The translations under genes were made by a program, and so were the position numbers. Shown here one piece after another: positions 24,104-36,359 of a stretch of DNA of 64,000 nt; the stretch's first letter is position 1; every line of letters begins with the position of its first letter. The notes beneath the pieces were generated by a model. That model was not told where the DNA came from. It made no database searches and saw nothing but the letters and a program-made list of their open reading frames with translations. This DNA comes from Adiantum capillus-veneris (lineage: Eukaryota > Streptophyta > Polypodiopsida > Polypodiales > Pteridaceae), in contig CM043963.1 in assembly GCA_014529385.2 (NCBI GenBank), positions 2,669,001 to 2,733,000 on the forward strand, given 5' to 3'.

Positions 24104-26626
24104 GTGCCAAAAAAGAATGGGAAACTACGAGTGTGCGTGGACCTCAAGAAAGTTAATGCAGCTACTAGGAGAGATCATTATCCCTTGCCATATTCAGAAC
24201 ATGTGCTTGAAAGAGTTGCGGGCAAGGAAGCTTATAGCTTTTTAGATGGGTACTCTGGTTACAATCAAATCACAATTGCATTAGAGGACCAAGCTAAAAC
24301 TGCTTTTATCACAGAGTTTGGAGTGTTTTCATTTCGTGTTATGGCTTTTGGCTTAACAAATGCCCCTGCTACATTCCAACAATTATTAAACACTGCGTTT
24401 AAAGAATTTCTAAGGGAGTTTTGTGAAGCTTTCCTAGACGACCTTTGTGTTTATTCTTCTTGGGAGAAGAATTTGTTATATCTACGAAAAATATTTGAAA
24501 GGTGCAGATTTTATCGCATCTCATTGAACCCTTTCAAATGCCAATTTTGGGTTAAGCATGGAGTCATTCTAGGGCATATAGTGTTCAAGAACGGGATATC
24601 CACAGATGAGAGTAAGATTAAAGCCATTGCCGATTTGCCACCACCTACTAACTATAAAGGAGTTCAAAGATTTATGGGCCATGTTGGTTATTATCGAAGG
24701 TTTATTTTAAACTTTGCCGAGATAGCGCGTCCATTGTACAAGCTTCTTATCGAGTTTCACTGGACGGAAGAATGTCATCAATCTTATGAGTTATTAAAGA
24801 AGTCCCTGACAAGTGCTCCAATCCTGCGAACACCTGATTGGAATGTACCTTTTCATGTGCATATTGATGCATCAAATTTTTCTATCGGGTGTTTTCTAAC
24901 TCAACGAGGAGAACATAAATTGGACTACCCTATTAGCTTTGCAAGTCGCCAATTAAATGATGCCGAGATGAACTACACTACTACAGAGCGTGAAGGTCTA
25001 GCTATGATTTACGCAGTAAAGAAATTTCTCTATTACCTTCTTGCTACCAAGTTTGTGTTTTATGTTGATCATCAAGCATTGCTATATTTGGTAAACAAGC
25101 CGTGTTCCACAGGTCGAATTACACGATGGTTGTTAATTCTTCTTGAGTTTGACTTCATCGTTGTTGTGAGGCCTGGGAGGAAACATGTCATGGTGGATCA
25201 TTTATCTCGTATCCCTAATGGCGAAGCTCCTACGGGGGTTGATGATGAATTGCCTGATACTCCTTTGTTCATTGTTGAGACAATGCCTGAGTGGAGTGAA
25301 AAGATTGTTAACTTCTTAGTTAATGGTTTTCCACCCAAAGAGCTGCGAAAAGATATAGCTCGAAAATTAATCAAGGAATGCAAACCCTATTGCTTACTGG
25401 CTGGAACTCTCTATAAGAGAGGAAAAGATGATGTTCTTAGACGCTGTGCCCGCGAGGATGAGTATTTAAATATTCTACAAGAGACACACATGGGCGTAGC
25501 TGGTGGTCACTTTTCAGGAAAGTTGACTGCCCGAAAGATCTTACAGTCAGGCTATTGGTGGCCCACTCTGTTTAAGGATGCATCACTTTTTGCAAAGGGA
25601 TGTGATGAATGCCAACGCTTCAAGAAGCCACAAAGAGGGGATAGGATGCCTCTACATCCCATCAAGGTAACCCAACCATTTGAAAAGTGGGGCTTAGACT
25701 TTGTAGGACTGATAAGTCCGGCTGCACGTAATACGCAATCACGATATATCATTGTGGCTACCGACTATGTAACCAAATGGGCTGAAGCAAAAGCAACACG
25801 AAAGGAAGATGCAAAAATAACAGCTAATTTCCTCTTTGAGAACATTATCACACGTTTTGGATGCCCCTTTGAACTTGTGAGTGACAATGGAACTCATTTT
25901 ATAAATGAAGTAATAAAAGAACTCACATCAAACTTCATGATATCTCACCACAAGTCTACACTCTATTATCCCCAAGCAAATGGCCAAGCTGAGAGTACCA
26001 ACAAAACTCTCATCTCCATTTTGACAAAGACAGTTGAGGCTCATCGCACTGATTGGGACCTAAAGCTTATATCAGCTTTATGGGCTTATCGTACTGCGTA
26101 TAAAGTTGCTATTAATTGCACACCGTTTAAGATGGTGTATGGCCAAGAAGCAGTTATGCCATGGGAGTTTGTCATTCCTAGTCTTCGAGTAGCTTCTCAA
26201 GAAGGTTGGGATGGTAACCCCTTAGTAGAGCGATTATATATCCTGGAAAGGCTAGATGAAGAAAGGCAATTAGCTGTGCGAAGTGCTCTAGTGGAGAAGG
26301 ATAGGAGAAAGAAGTGGTTTGATAGCCATTTAAAGGATAAAGACATCAAGGTTGGTGATAAAGTTCTTATGTATGGGGTACGTAATGAAAAGAAGAAATT
26401 GAAATACGCTGGTAAGGGACCATATCGAGTGTGTGAAATTACCCCTCAAGGTACCATTCGTGTGGAGACTCTAGATGGAGTTGAAACCATTGGATTCCTT
26501 AATGGGAGTAAATTCAAAAGATATTATGATCCTCTAAGCCAGGAAGAGTTGCAAGCCATCCATCAAAAGAAGGCTGCCAAGGAACAAGCAGATCTTAAAA
26601 AAATCCAAGCAAGAGTTGAGGCTTGA
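24104..26626 (+). CDS. Element A Pol: reverse transcriptase (truncated), RNase H, integrase
   Basis: 840 codons. RT lacks about the first 140 residues present in element B. It has FLDD at residues 110-113 (the Ty3 YxDD box, with F for Y). RNase H: HIDAS near 254, TTEREGL near 294-299, VDHQ near 322. Integrase: an HHCC zinc finger (H462, H469, C500, C503) and a DDE triad D532, D594, E630 with 35 residues between the last two. The TGA at 26624-26626 is not a natural end: the same frame continues into a second protease-like domain. Confidence 0.92.
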   Translation: MPKKNGKLRVCVDLKKVNAATRRDHYPLPYSEHVLERVAGKEAYSFLDGYSGYNQITIALEDQAKTAFITEFGVFSFRVMAFGLTNAPATFQQLLNTAFKEFLREFCEAFLDDLCVYSSWEKNLLYLRKIFERCRFYRISLNPFKCQFWVKHGVILGHIVFKNGISTDESKIKAIADLPPPTNYKGVQRFMGHVGYYRRFILNFAEIARPLYKLLIEFHWTEECHQSYELLKKSLTSAPILRTPDWNVPFHVHIDASNFSIGCFLTQRGEHKLDYPISFASRQLNDAEMNYTTTEREGLAMIYAVKKFLYYLLATKFVFYVDHQALLYLVNKPCSTGRITRWLLILLEFDFIVVVRPGRKHVMVDHLSRIPNGEAPTGVDDELPDTPLFIVETMPEWSEKIVNFLVNGFPPKELRKDIARKLIKECKPYCLLAGTLYKRGKDDVLRRCAREDEYLNILQETHMGVAGGHFSGKLTARKILQSGYWWPTLFKDASLFAKGCDECQRFKKPQRGDRMPLHPIKVTQPFEKWGLDFVGLISPAARNTQSRYIIVATDYVTKWAEAKATRKEDAKITANFLFENIITRFGCPFELVSDNGTHFINEVIKELTSNFMISHHKSTLYYPQANGQAESTNKTLISILTKTVEAHRTDWDLKLISALWAYRTAYKVAINCTPFKMVYGQEAVMPWEFVIPSLRVASQEGWDGNPLVERLYILERLDEERQLAVRSALVEKDRRKKWFDSHLKDKDIKVGDKVLMYGVRNEKKKLKYAGKGPYRVCEITPQGTIRVETLDGVETIGFLNGSKFKRYYDPLSQEELQAIHQKKAAKEQADLKKIQARVEA

Positions 26627-27920
26627 GAACGACAACAACGTCTTAGACGCCAACGAGAGGCTAATCTGGGAATCACGCAAGCATTTTTCGAGGACACAGA
26701 TGACGACTCATTAGAATCTGAGCCACCCCTACGATACCCAATTGAGCTAAATAGCCCCTATGGGAAAGTACTATACAATGCCTTATTAGATACGGGAGCT
26801 AAACACAATTTGTTATCCTATGGAGTTTGGTGTCAATTAGGGAAACCGACCCTATCCCCGAGTACGATGCAAGTCAAGGGCATTAATTAAAAAAAAACTG
26901 CTATTCTTGGAGTCCTTCAGACCCCTTTTGTCTATGACAATGGAAGCATAGTGCAGAGGTTTCTAGTCATGCCCGCGGGAGCTATGGAAGGCAATGTAAA
27001 CCTGGGACGCACGTGGATGTTGGCAACCAAATGCACTATTGATTGGGATACTGGTAGTGTCACGACGCGACCACCGACTCTTACCCCTATCATTCAAGCA
27101 AAGTCACCTACGTTGCAAACTCTAGCAAAGTTGAAGGATAGCAACATTCACAAGCCAAGGTGGTTAAATCGTCTTTGCCGGCTACCCATGAACCTAGCAC
27201 CTCAACACTTGTAGTTGCAGCAAGTAGTAATATTGCAAGTACTCAACCTGCACGACCTAAGAGTACATATCAATGGGTCCGCAAGGCCTTACTTCCAACT
27301 ACCTCAACCCTCCCATCCATTCCAAGAAAAAATTTCCATGGAAAACCAAGAGCGCGCCCTATGAGAGCAAAGACCAAATCACGATGGATTCAGAAACGAC
27401 TATTAGAAGCCCAAGGCTACTATGATGGAAATGAGAAAATTTGGGTACCTAAACGTAAAATGTGTCCTTCCCTATCGACAAAAAACCCATATGAGTCAAA
27501 CAGTGTAACGCTAAAGCCAATGGCAGACCGTGGGAAGGGAAAGATCACAGAATGCTACACACCTAGTCCATAGCTAGTTTGGGCTCCAAGGCAAAACCAA
27601 TTTATCCCACCTAGCTCAGGAAGGGGGGAGTTCCATGAAGCTTCTAGCTCCTCATGTAATTCATCCATAGAGGTAAAAGATTCTACATAGCCTCCATCTA
27701 TAGTAGTGGACCTCCATGAAGCTACAAAAGAATCCACACCTCCCAGTGTTCAAGAATCACCTGATGAACCACTTCAAGTTCGATCTTGGGAGAGTACCTT
27801 ACCACCCTTGCAACTTGACGAGGCACCTAGGGTAATAGAAAACTACTGGCAAAAATCCTCACCTATTACCAACTGGAACAATTGGTTTCAAAGGGTGACG
27901 AGCTCATTTCAAACGATATG
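26627..27920 (+). pseudogene. Element A second retropepsin-like domain (PR2) and W-x-P-K tail
   Basis: In frame with integrase after one TGA. NALLDTGAKHNLLS (DTGA at 26789-26800) is a canonical retropepsin active site; LGRTWM and TIDWDTGSV follow, as at the C-terminal end of the fold. An in-frame TAA at 26888-26890 splits it. A frame change near 27160-27210 leads to repeated Trp motifs: YQWVRK, SRWIQKR, KIWVPKR, LVWAPRQ. The equivalent region of element B has the same order, so this is an ancestral part of Pol rather than a fusion unique to A. Confidence 0.75.
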
Positions 27921-27928
27921 ATCTACCC

Positions 27929-28032
27929 AAGGAAGGGGGGAGTGTTGCTGACAATCATCACTCACTCACTTTCCTCTCAACCTTTCCCCCTGACCCCTTA
28001 ATCTCCAATGTTAGGGAATGTATATATAAAGG
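27929..28032 (+). promoter_or_regulatory. Internal polypurine tract and promoter-like segment in element A
   Basis: AAGGAAGGGGGGAG at 27929-27942 is followed at once by TGTTGCTGAC, the arrangement normally seen at a 3' LTR border. Some 80 bases later TATATATAAAGG (28021-28032) looks like a TATA box, and an ACAG acceptor-like site precedes the ATG of the downstream ORF. It could be a promoter for that ORF, a central polypurine tract, or a remnant of an older LTR. Confidence 0.4.
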
Positions 28033-28167
28033 CTTATACTCACAAAAACAAGATAAAAAAGTAAAAGAGCAAGAGCCATAACACAAAATCATAAAAACAA
28101 ATTATGCACAAGAACACGACCCTTGTAATATTTGCACTCTAACCATCATCTATTTGCGTGTACAGAT

Positions 28168-28590
28168 ATGGCTAGTACGCTAGAGTCATCCACTCCTACC
28201 TTGGGTGAGAGGTACCCTCGTTACTTTTCACAAATATTTCACATGGTCTTTCCAGTGCTTGCATGTGAATGGGATTTGATAGGTACGCTAGCATGGGAGA
28301 GGAATTTTGAGGAGTTAGAATGGCTGGTATGTCTCTTGACCACATCTGATCCATACTTAGTAGAGAGCGTTTCTCCCATTGCACAAGCCTACCCTTTTGA
28401 CCAAGATGACTATAGGAGTCTCGTGACCTTCTTAGTAAACATGGACACCTATGATGAAGAAGAAAATTTACAGGACTACACAAATGGCACATATGGTCTC
28501 ATGGATGATGAATTTTTTTATCTCGACGACGAGGATAGGGGTTTAGCCTTAGGGTTTCCCCCCAACCTCTACAATATCCTATTCCCTTGA
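28168..28590 (+). CDS. Element A extra ORF after pol, unknown product
   Basis: About 140 codons from MASTLESSTPTLG to LYNILFP (an open frame extends upstream to 28132). The product is acidic at the C terminus (MDDEFFYLDDED) with hydrophobic stretches in the middle, but no clear signal peptide or membrane span. The position after pol is where Athila-type elements carry an env-like ORF, yet nothing in the sequence identifies it. It shows no evident similarity to the 1,130-residue ORF in the same position of element B. Confidence 0.45.
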   Translation: MASTLESSTPTLGERYPRYFSQIFHMVFPVLACEWDLIGTLAWERNFEELEWLVCLLTTSDPYLVESVSPIAQAYPFDQDDYRSLVTFLVNMDTYDEEENLQDYTNGTYGLMDDEFFYLDDEDRGLALGFPPNLYNILFP

Positions 28591-29950
28591 CTCTCTAGGG
28601 GGAGTGCAACTAATTAGGTTAGGGTTCCTTATGTTTTTTGTTGTGTTCAATAAGTGTTGGTACCTTTTCCCACTAATGTGCCTCCTGGAGGTATTCCTTT
28701 TGTTTCCTAGTGTGTACAGGAGCGTGTTGCTATTGATAGGATTTGGACCTTCATGGAACCTTTCTCTCATTCACACTTTAGATCAAGCGCCACCATCAAC
28801 ACAAACAGGTGTTTCTTGTCCATTAGCATTGTCCCTTATCTTTTTTGCATCTATGATTGTCTGCTTTGATTGTGATTGGTAGCATAATATCCAGCACATT
28901 TGCTTAGTATCAAACATTTAATTCAATGTCTTTTTTGTCATAATCCCTTGTCTAGGTTTAAACATCAATCAAGTCTGACTAAGCTAGTTTGACCAAGTTA
29001 GGTGTTAGAGATCTTCTGTTAATACCATGGGGAATGCCTTCCTAATAATTAATGGTTACTTAGGTTCTTAATCCGATTTAGGCAGCATTGTGTGAAATGT
29101 ACTAGGGCTTTCTAGTGGGCTTGACCCTATTGACCTTTAGCTTAAGTATTATAAAGGGAGTTTACTAGTGTGATGAGCCTGGGGAGGTGTATCAGTGTTA
29201 TATGACCCCCCAAAGTTACAAAATTAAAATGATGAAAATGAACAAACAAAAAATCAAAGTGCCACATTGTAAAATCTTAAGCTGGAAGAGAAATCTTAGC
29301 TTGATTGGGTACTTCACTCACATGTATCGCCTATGGTACTAGAGCCCTAGAGGTTCCTAGTATGGGCGCTTTTTCTTGAAAAGCAAAAAACCCAAGGCAT
29401 ACAAAATAAGCACACACATCAAAATTGAATCACTGTGAAAAGAATTTGGGGGGTCAAAGAAAAAGTAATCAGTCAGGCGATGATTTCATGAGAAATTCCT
29501 TTTATGGTAGCTTAACTACAAGGTCTTCTCTTTATAGCCTCTAGTCAACCCTCGAACATGAATACTTGGCTCTCGCGATTAAACAACTTAATTGACCACA
29601 AAAAATTAAGAAGCTTACCCATGGTATTAATATTCGATCTCTAGTGCCTTTCGACCGTCAAATTAGCGACCCCAGACTTGTTTAATTTTTTATCTTTACA
29701 TCTGTTTATGCATTTGATTACATTGCAATTTAATGTTCATTGCTGACAAATTGTTTGAAATTCTTTTAACAATCAATTTGTCTACGTAAAACTACATATG
29801 CTTTTTAATCACTTATGAGAATGCAATTACTATGCCAATGTTGTTTGATTTTGCAGTGATTGAAGAAGGCTAAGGACATTCATCTCAAATGCTCTTCCAC
29901 CTCGATGAACGAGCTTCAACTCAATAGCTTCCGAGGATGGAATCTACATC
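28591..29950 (+). other. Element A 3' untranslated region
   Basis: 1.36 kb between the extra ORF and the polypurine tract. A hydrophobic frame at 28604-28882 has no start context or motif support. The rest is AT-rich and non-coding. Confidence 0.5.
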
Positions 29951-29963
29951 AGGAAGGGGGGCA
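29951..29963 (+). other. Element A polypurine tract
   Basis: AGGAAGGGGGGCA lies directly before the 3' LTR and primes plus-strand synthesis. Confidence 0.8.
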
Positions 29964-30602
<639 letters not shown>

Positions 30603-32938
30603 CATGTGATTTAGTATTTGTATGGTTGATGAGTGACTCTCGATGCTCCAAACTTGTGATGATGAGAGTCGCAATGGAGAGCCCACACTGAGACTGGGAG
30701 AGGAAAGTGTGTAGGTCTAAGTCATGGTTGAAAATGTGAGAGAAGAAAGTTTAGATGTGACCAAAAGCTGAAAACTCTAGTAGTGTGTGGTATTCAAACT
30801 CTCCAACTTGCAGTGAGAATAATGTGTATAGCCGATTTGACTATTCTCCATTGCCCCAACGCACTGTCTCGCATCGAAGGAAATGGAATCTAAGCCGAAT
30901 GGCTGCGATAGTGCGTATTGCCGACAAGGGGATAGGCTCAAGCATGTAAGTGTAGTACAATTTACTCTTTCAGCATAGAACATGGTTTTGTAGTTGGGGG
31001 CAATATGGATGGTGTAATGTATGAAGCGTGACCCACCGGATTTCTCCCAAGCCGTAATACATTGGCGTTGAAGAAAAGCTTCATTCACTTGGAAGTCAAT
31101 TGAAGCATCATGTAGCAAGTGTAATGCATCCCATCTCCCAAACCACTTCTTTATGTCTTTCATCCATCCTTTGCTCAAGATCTTGCTTTTATGCATGTTT
31201 TGAACTTTTTTGCTTGCTTCCCATGCAATTGTAGGAAGTAGGTGTGAGGGGTTTTGACGCATCTTTATCATGTACTCCACAACCCTTTCCATGCCCATAA
31301 CCTCAATTGGAAGAGATTCCGAGTCAAGAAGTAGGAGCATATATGGTGTTTGTGTCTTGACTTGAAGAAAGGTTGTAAGAAAATGCTTTTGGACATTCTC
31401 AAACTCTTTCCAAGTAGACTTTGAGATGCTCTTGCCCCACACTTCAACTCCATAAAGAAGAACCATTGTCACCAATGCATCAAAAAGGTACTTCTTGAGA
31501 ACCCACCACTTGATGTTTCCCACATTACACATGTTCTTGAATTCATAATATGCTCTCTTTCCTGCTTCCAAATAATGCATAACAGATTCATGCCTCTTGT
31601 GATTAGACGGAACCTCAAGGCCAAGGTACTTAAAGCTCTCAACAACTTCAAGTGTCTCATTGCTATACACAATGCATGGCTTCTCCTTATGGTTAGTTTT
31701 CACAAGCATAACCTTTGTTTTGGATTCACTCACAATCAGCCCACTATGCAAGAAAAAGTTCTCAAGGACTACCATAAGCTTTTGTGCATATTCTAAAGTG
31801 TGTGCTAGAAGCACTACATCATCCCCTACAACAAAGCATGACTACCACGTTGCAAACCGTGACCTCTTCAATGCCTTCTTCTTGCATAAAGTCAAGTACC
31901 ATTTGTTCCAATTGATTGATGCATAGACCAAAGAGAGTTGGTGACAAGGGACATCCTTGTTTAACCCCAATACTGCTTACAATTTTTTTTGAAATTTCTC
32001 TTCTTATGCGCAATTGACAAATCACCTTCTCATAGATTCGAAAAACCGCAAGCATAAATTCACTTGGCATGTGGAGTTCTTCCATTTTTCTCCACAAATT
32101 GTTACGTGGAATCATATCAAAGGCTTTCTTAAAGTCCACAAAACAGTAATACAATCACTTGCCTTTCAATCGACTTCCCTCCATGAGAACAGGAAGAGTG
32201 ACAAGATGATCAATGGTGTTATGGCATCGATGAAAACCTGCTTATCCCTTTGCACGCTTGTCATTCTCTTCAGCCCAATCACTCAATTTCATCTCCATTA
32301 TGCACCCAAACAGCTTTGCCATAAGAGACCCAATCATTATAGTCCGGTAGTTGTTTACATTCTTTACATCCCCTCCTTTATGGAAAGGCTTAACCCAATT
32401 AGTACTCCAATCATAAGGCATACCATATTAAAGTGCAAGGTTGAACATATCACACATCCACTCATGGGTAAAATCTCTCGTCCATTTCATCATCTCCGGT
32501 TTGATAGCTTAAGATCTCCCGCTTTGCGAGTGGTGAGCTTGAAACTCCAATCATAAGGCGTACCATATTGAAGTGCAAGGTTGAACATATCACACATCCA
32601 CTCATGGGTAAAATCTCTCGTCCATTTCATCATCTCCGGCTTGATAGCTTAAGATCTCCCACTTTGCGAGTGGTGAACTTTTCAAGCTCACCGCATACAT
32701 CCTCAATAGTAAAAAAAGAGGACATACATGTGAGTGAACCATAAAATGGAATTTTTTTAGCATTTGCTTGCTCATATAATTGCCTACAATGTGTGTACAT
32801 ATCCACAAGACTCAAGTTACCAAAGTTCTCAACCCGCTTGTCCCTTAAGTTTCTTCAAACTCTTCCACATGCATGTGCCTTTTCATGGACTTGAAAAAGT
32901 TGTTGCTTTACTTCCCATCTTCTTCTCGTCTTTTGAAT
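30603..32938 (-). mobile_element. LINE-3, 5'-truncated, right part after element A
   Basis: Continues the LINE interrupted at 18054. Matches LINE-2 through RT and into the endonuclease-RT linker, then similarity stops near 32938, so the 5' 40% was never inserted or was lost. The RT active-site codons are damaged near 31815-31835, and frames are broken. A 140-bp tandem duplication lies at 32404-32683. Unlike LINE-1 and LINE-2, its 5' side does not abut GA but 17 bp of unique DNA and then element C. Confidence 0.9.
32404..32683 (-). repeat. 140-bp tandem duplication inside LINE-3
   Basis: The word ACTCCAATCATAAGGC recurs at 32404 and 32544. The two units share the RT-coding sequence around ACTCATGGGTAAAATCTC with few differences. 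LINE-1 and LINE-2 have this segment once. Confidence 0.9.
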
Positions 32939-32955
32939 AAACCCTAATTTTAGAG

Positions 32956-33889
32956 TGTTAGCGGCTGGACACACTCAACGAAGGATGATTGCCCAGCGGG
33001 ATACTAATTTCCTTTGTAATCATTCCTTAATTGAGAAGAAACCGTCATTTCACCTTTGTAAATAGTGGGGCTTGCAGAAGCTTCCAAATTGTATCCCATT
33101 TTTGACATTTAGACTTAGTAAATGGTTAAATTAGAACATTAGGGTTTGATATTGTAAGGTATTTATACCACTTTTGACCTTAATGCAAAAAAACTTTTGT
33201 CATTTTTCATAAGTTTTGTCTGTGTGAGTTGAGTGTACTCTGTGTACAAGAGAGAGTGAAAGTTTATTTTGACGCTACGTGCACACTGGTGGTCGGAATC
33301 AAGTGGAGAGAAGTGCAGCGTGTTGCCCCCAAAGATAGCTATGCGCCAACACCTACATTGCAGGTGTACGACCCGGCTTTGCAAGATCGACCCACGAGCT
33401 ATATCTGGTGATTCGGTGAGCATACGTTGTCCGTTTTTTCATTTTAGCATATCCATGCATTTGCAATGAGTAGAGCTACACATTAGGCACTTTATTTTTC
33501 AAAAACGATGACCCACAAAAACCTGTCAAACATCCTACGTGATTCTGCACCGGGTGTTTAGGATTGGGGTTTTGGGTCATGGACCTTAGGGAGAGTGACC
33601 TATTGGTGTTAATAGGATTTCCTTCAAGTTCCGTAGCGTTTCGAGAACGTTTGATGGGTATTTGGCTCTTGAAAGCGTTGTAGGAAATCTCCTCTTGTGT
33701 ATTCTTGAAGGCTGTAACTTAGACATTGGGTAGAGACCTCTGTAGGAAGTAGTCAATAGTCGGTCAAGTGTAGGTTGACACCCTATGCTTGCTTCCACGT
33801 GCCTGCGGGTCGAGCTTCATCCTTAGCTGACAAATCTTATTAGGTGAGTTCTCGTTGTGCTGACTTCCGTTACGGCGTATCCGCTAACA
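32956..33889 (+). repeat. Element C 5' LTR
   Basis: 934 bp with long matching ends: TGTTAGCGG at the left and CCGCTAACA at the right. The 3' part (GTGCCTGCGGGTCGAGCTTC) closely matches the same LTR region of element B. The likely target duplication (TAGAG, 32951-32955) cannot be checked because the other end is outside the window. Confidence 0.88.
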
Positions 33890-33890
33890 T

Positions 33891-33908
33891 TGGCGCCGCT
33901 ACCGAGGA
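33891..33908 (+). other. Element C primer binding site
   Basis: TGGCGCCGCTACCGAGGA, one base after the LTR: a diverged version of the tRNA-Asp-type site of elements A and B. The following CCCTAGGTAGGTGACCTAG matches the B leader. Confidence 0.8.
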
Positions 33909-34396
33909 CAAAAACCCTAGGTAGGTGACCTAGACTAGTCCTTCACGATAGGGATTCTCTGGCTTGCTAGCGTCTTATTTTAAATTTAGATAGGATCAGA
34001 GGGTGAGGGACTCTCTAGGTATTAGGAGGAGTCTAGGGAGCGAGTGTCTGGCCTAGATCCTTTGACTTAGGTAGTATTAGGTAGGAGAGTAGGAGTTGGA
34101 GTGGTAAAGGCGGTGAAAGGATAGCTTGAGAGTCCGGGGAGGCCAGGAAGCAACCGAGACACCAAAATCACCATCTCAGATGATGAGTAGGAGTAGGGTA
34201 AGTAGGACATCATGATTTATAATCTGGAACACCTCATGCATGTTATATTTGCTGTTAGGCTCATCAAAGAGCTGTCAAAGACAAAAAAGAGTGTTTAAAA
34301 GCTGAATTGAAGCTCAAAAGTTTTTGTGAGTATTTCTGAGAGAGCTGCAAAGCATAGGGAGTACTTTTGTCAGAAAAAATTTAAATTTTAAACAGT

Positions 34397-35269
34397 AGAC
34401 ATCCTACGCATAGCGTGTCTCCAGGGGGTTTTTAGCAGGGAAGTTGGGGAAACTGAGGTCACCTATGGGTTCAGAGGGTGGGTTTCACCCTAGTAACATA
34501 TAGACTTGAGTGTTTTTCCCTTATTGGATTGCCCAAAAGCTAAAAGGCGGACTTAGAAAACGTAAAATTCAGAAAAGGTTTAAATTGAGAGAGATTTGCA
34601 TATTTTTGCACTTATAAGGCATATTGGCACTTTCTGAGGGAAGGCAAAGTAGCACTTTAGTCTGAGAAAAGGAGCAGTAGACATCCTATGCGTAGGATGT
34701 CTACAGGGTGTTCTGGTGAGAATTTTGAAAATCTGAGTTGACCAATGTGTTTAGAAGGTAGCAATTACCCTATATTCACTTGGAAGGGGGAACTTGACCA
34801 TATCTTGACAGGATAAGGCTAAAAGACGGAAATTGCCAGACATCTTATCCAAATTGGGCCCAAGGCATTATTTTAAGACCAAAACCATAGGATGTCTTCA
34901 TGAGCATGATCTACATGATTTATTGAGTGCATGAGAAAGGTTTCATCTCAATTGGGTGAGAAAATTGGGTTTTAAGCAGACTTTAGCATTTTTGACTGAA
35001 AAAGGCTAGAATAGCTAAATTTGGGGTCTTTTGAAATCCAAACTAAAATCTAATCATAGCATTGGGTTGTTGACATCAAGGGGAAGCTGTGGCTCACGTT
35101 TGGAGTCAAACAAAGCACTTAGACATCCTACACGTAGGATGTGTTCACAATAATTTAGCACTCCAAATCCAATTGTGAGCATACCAGAGTGATCAGAACC
35201 TTAAGAGGAGTCTGTGGTTCGAATTAGGAGAAATTTTGAGCAGTTAGACATGCTACGCGTAGTATGTCT
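34397..35269 (+). repeat. Element C leader palindrome array (half-site AGACATCCTACG)
   Basis: Near-palindromic 24-bp sites lie at 34397-34420, 34679-34702, 35121-35144 and 35246-35269, with a degenerate one at 34876-34897 and a possible collapsed one (ACATCCGATGT) at 54498-54508 beyond element B. The inferred half-site differs from that of B at one position, with the matching change in the other arm. Three sites have each lost a central CpG base by a C-to-T or G-to-A change. The surrounding leader (33909-35431) has no supported ORF. Confidence 0.8.
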
Positions 35270-35431
35270 AAGGCATGATATTGAAGTCAAAATCTGACTA
35301 TGGACATAGAGTGATGTTCCAATTGACTTAAGAGTTCTAGAACTTCTTTTAGAAGTGAAATTGGACCTTGTTTGACATTTTGACGGAGCAAAGACGGAAT
35401 TAAGACTTTACCTCTAGAATGACAAACACTC

Positions 35432-36359
35432 TGTTAAGGCGGTTACGCCGCTAGCGGAAGCTAAATAGCGAGAACTCAACCAACAATAGAATTTGTCAGA
35501 CGAGGACGAAGCTTGACCCGCAGGCGCATGGAAACAACTAGGTGGGTGTCAAATCACCTACTCGACCTTCTAATGACAATCACTACTAAGGAAATCAAAT
35601 CTAAGTTCTAAAATACGCAAGTGACTGAAATCCGTACTACGAGCGAATGCTATACGAAACATGATCTAGAATCATTGAATCGATCTCAAACTCAAGGGGA
35701 AGTCTATACACTAGGTAAGAACAACACCCTTAAGACTTGAACTGCAAAATCAACCTATAACCACTCCGTGCGGTAAACGCGTATGAAGACAGGCCGAAAA
35801 ATACAGGTGACCGAAACTTGACCCCTATGGTACTAATGTGTAGCTCTACTCGTTGTGGTTCTATAGATATGCTGCACGCTCTATTCCGACACACGAGTTG
35901 GAAGAAAACTCACACCGAAGCTCGTAGGAACTTACCACACATAGAAGCCGATAGCGCGCACTCTTGGTATCAGTGCGTAGCTCTCGTCGTTGCTAACACA
36001 ATGGTGGCTCCGTAGCTCGCGTAGCAAGTAGATAAGACTCTCTCTCTCTCTCTCTCTCTCACACTCTCTCAGACACAGTCACGGCGCTCAAAAACTCACT
36101 TTGATTAATAATCTGAATCTCCTTAGGTTACAAAACTTTGGCTTATATACCTCAGCCTTGGAGGTGAGAACATCTCTAACTAATTACATTAGCAAGTGAA
36201 ATTACTTCGGGATTACAAGCTGGAAACTCAATTGAGTCCCGTTACTTAATGAATGGCTCAATTCAAAATGAATGTCGGAAAGACATTTATTACAATCAAT
36301 GGTTACAAAAATGATGAGTGTGAGCAAAAATGTGGGTGTGATCCTCTGCTGGCTCAACA
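35432..36359 (-). repeat. Element B 3' LTR
   Basis: 928 bp. On the plus strand it starts TGTTAAGGCGG and ends GGCTCAACA. TATATAA (minus strand, 36149-36143) is the probable promoter box. A CT/GA microsatellite lies near 36035-36070. A half-site-like word ACGCGTATGA, matching the palindromes, is at 35777-35786. Confidence 0.95.

Noticed and set aside
28604-28882. Hydrophobic 92-codon ORF after the extra ORF of element A as a membrane protein
   Set aside because: T-rich DNA gives hydrophobic codons by chance; no motif and no conservation evidence.
32939-32955. Element C inserted within LINE-3
   Set aside because: LINE similarity ends 17 bp before the LTR, so LINE-3 is more likely 5'-truncated beside C; the far end of C is outside the window.
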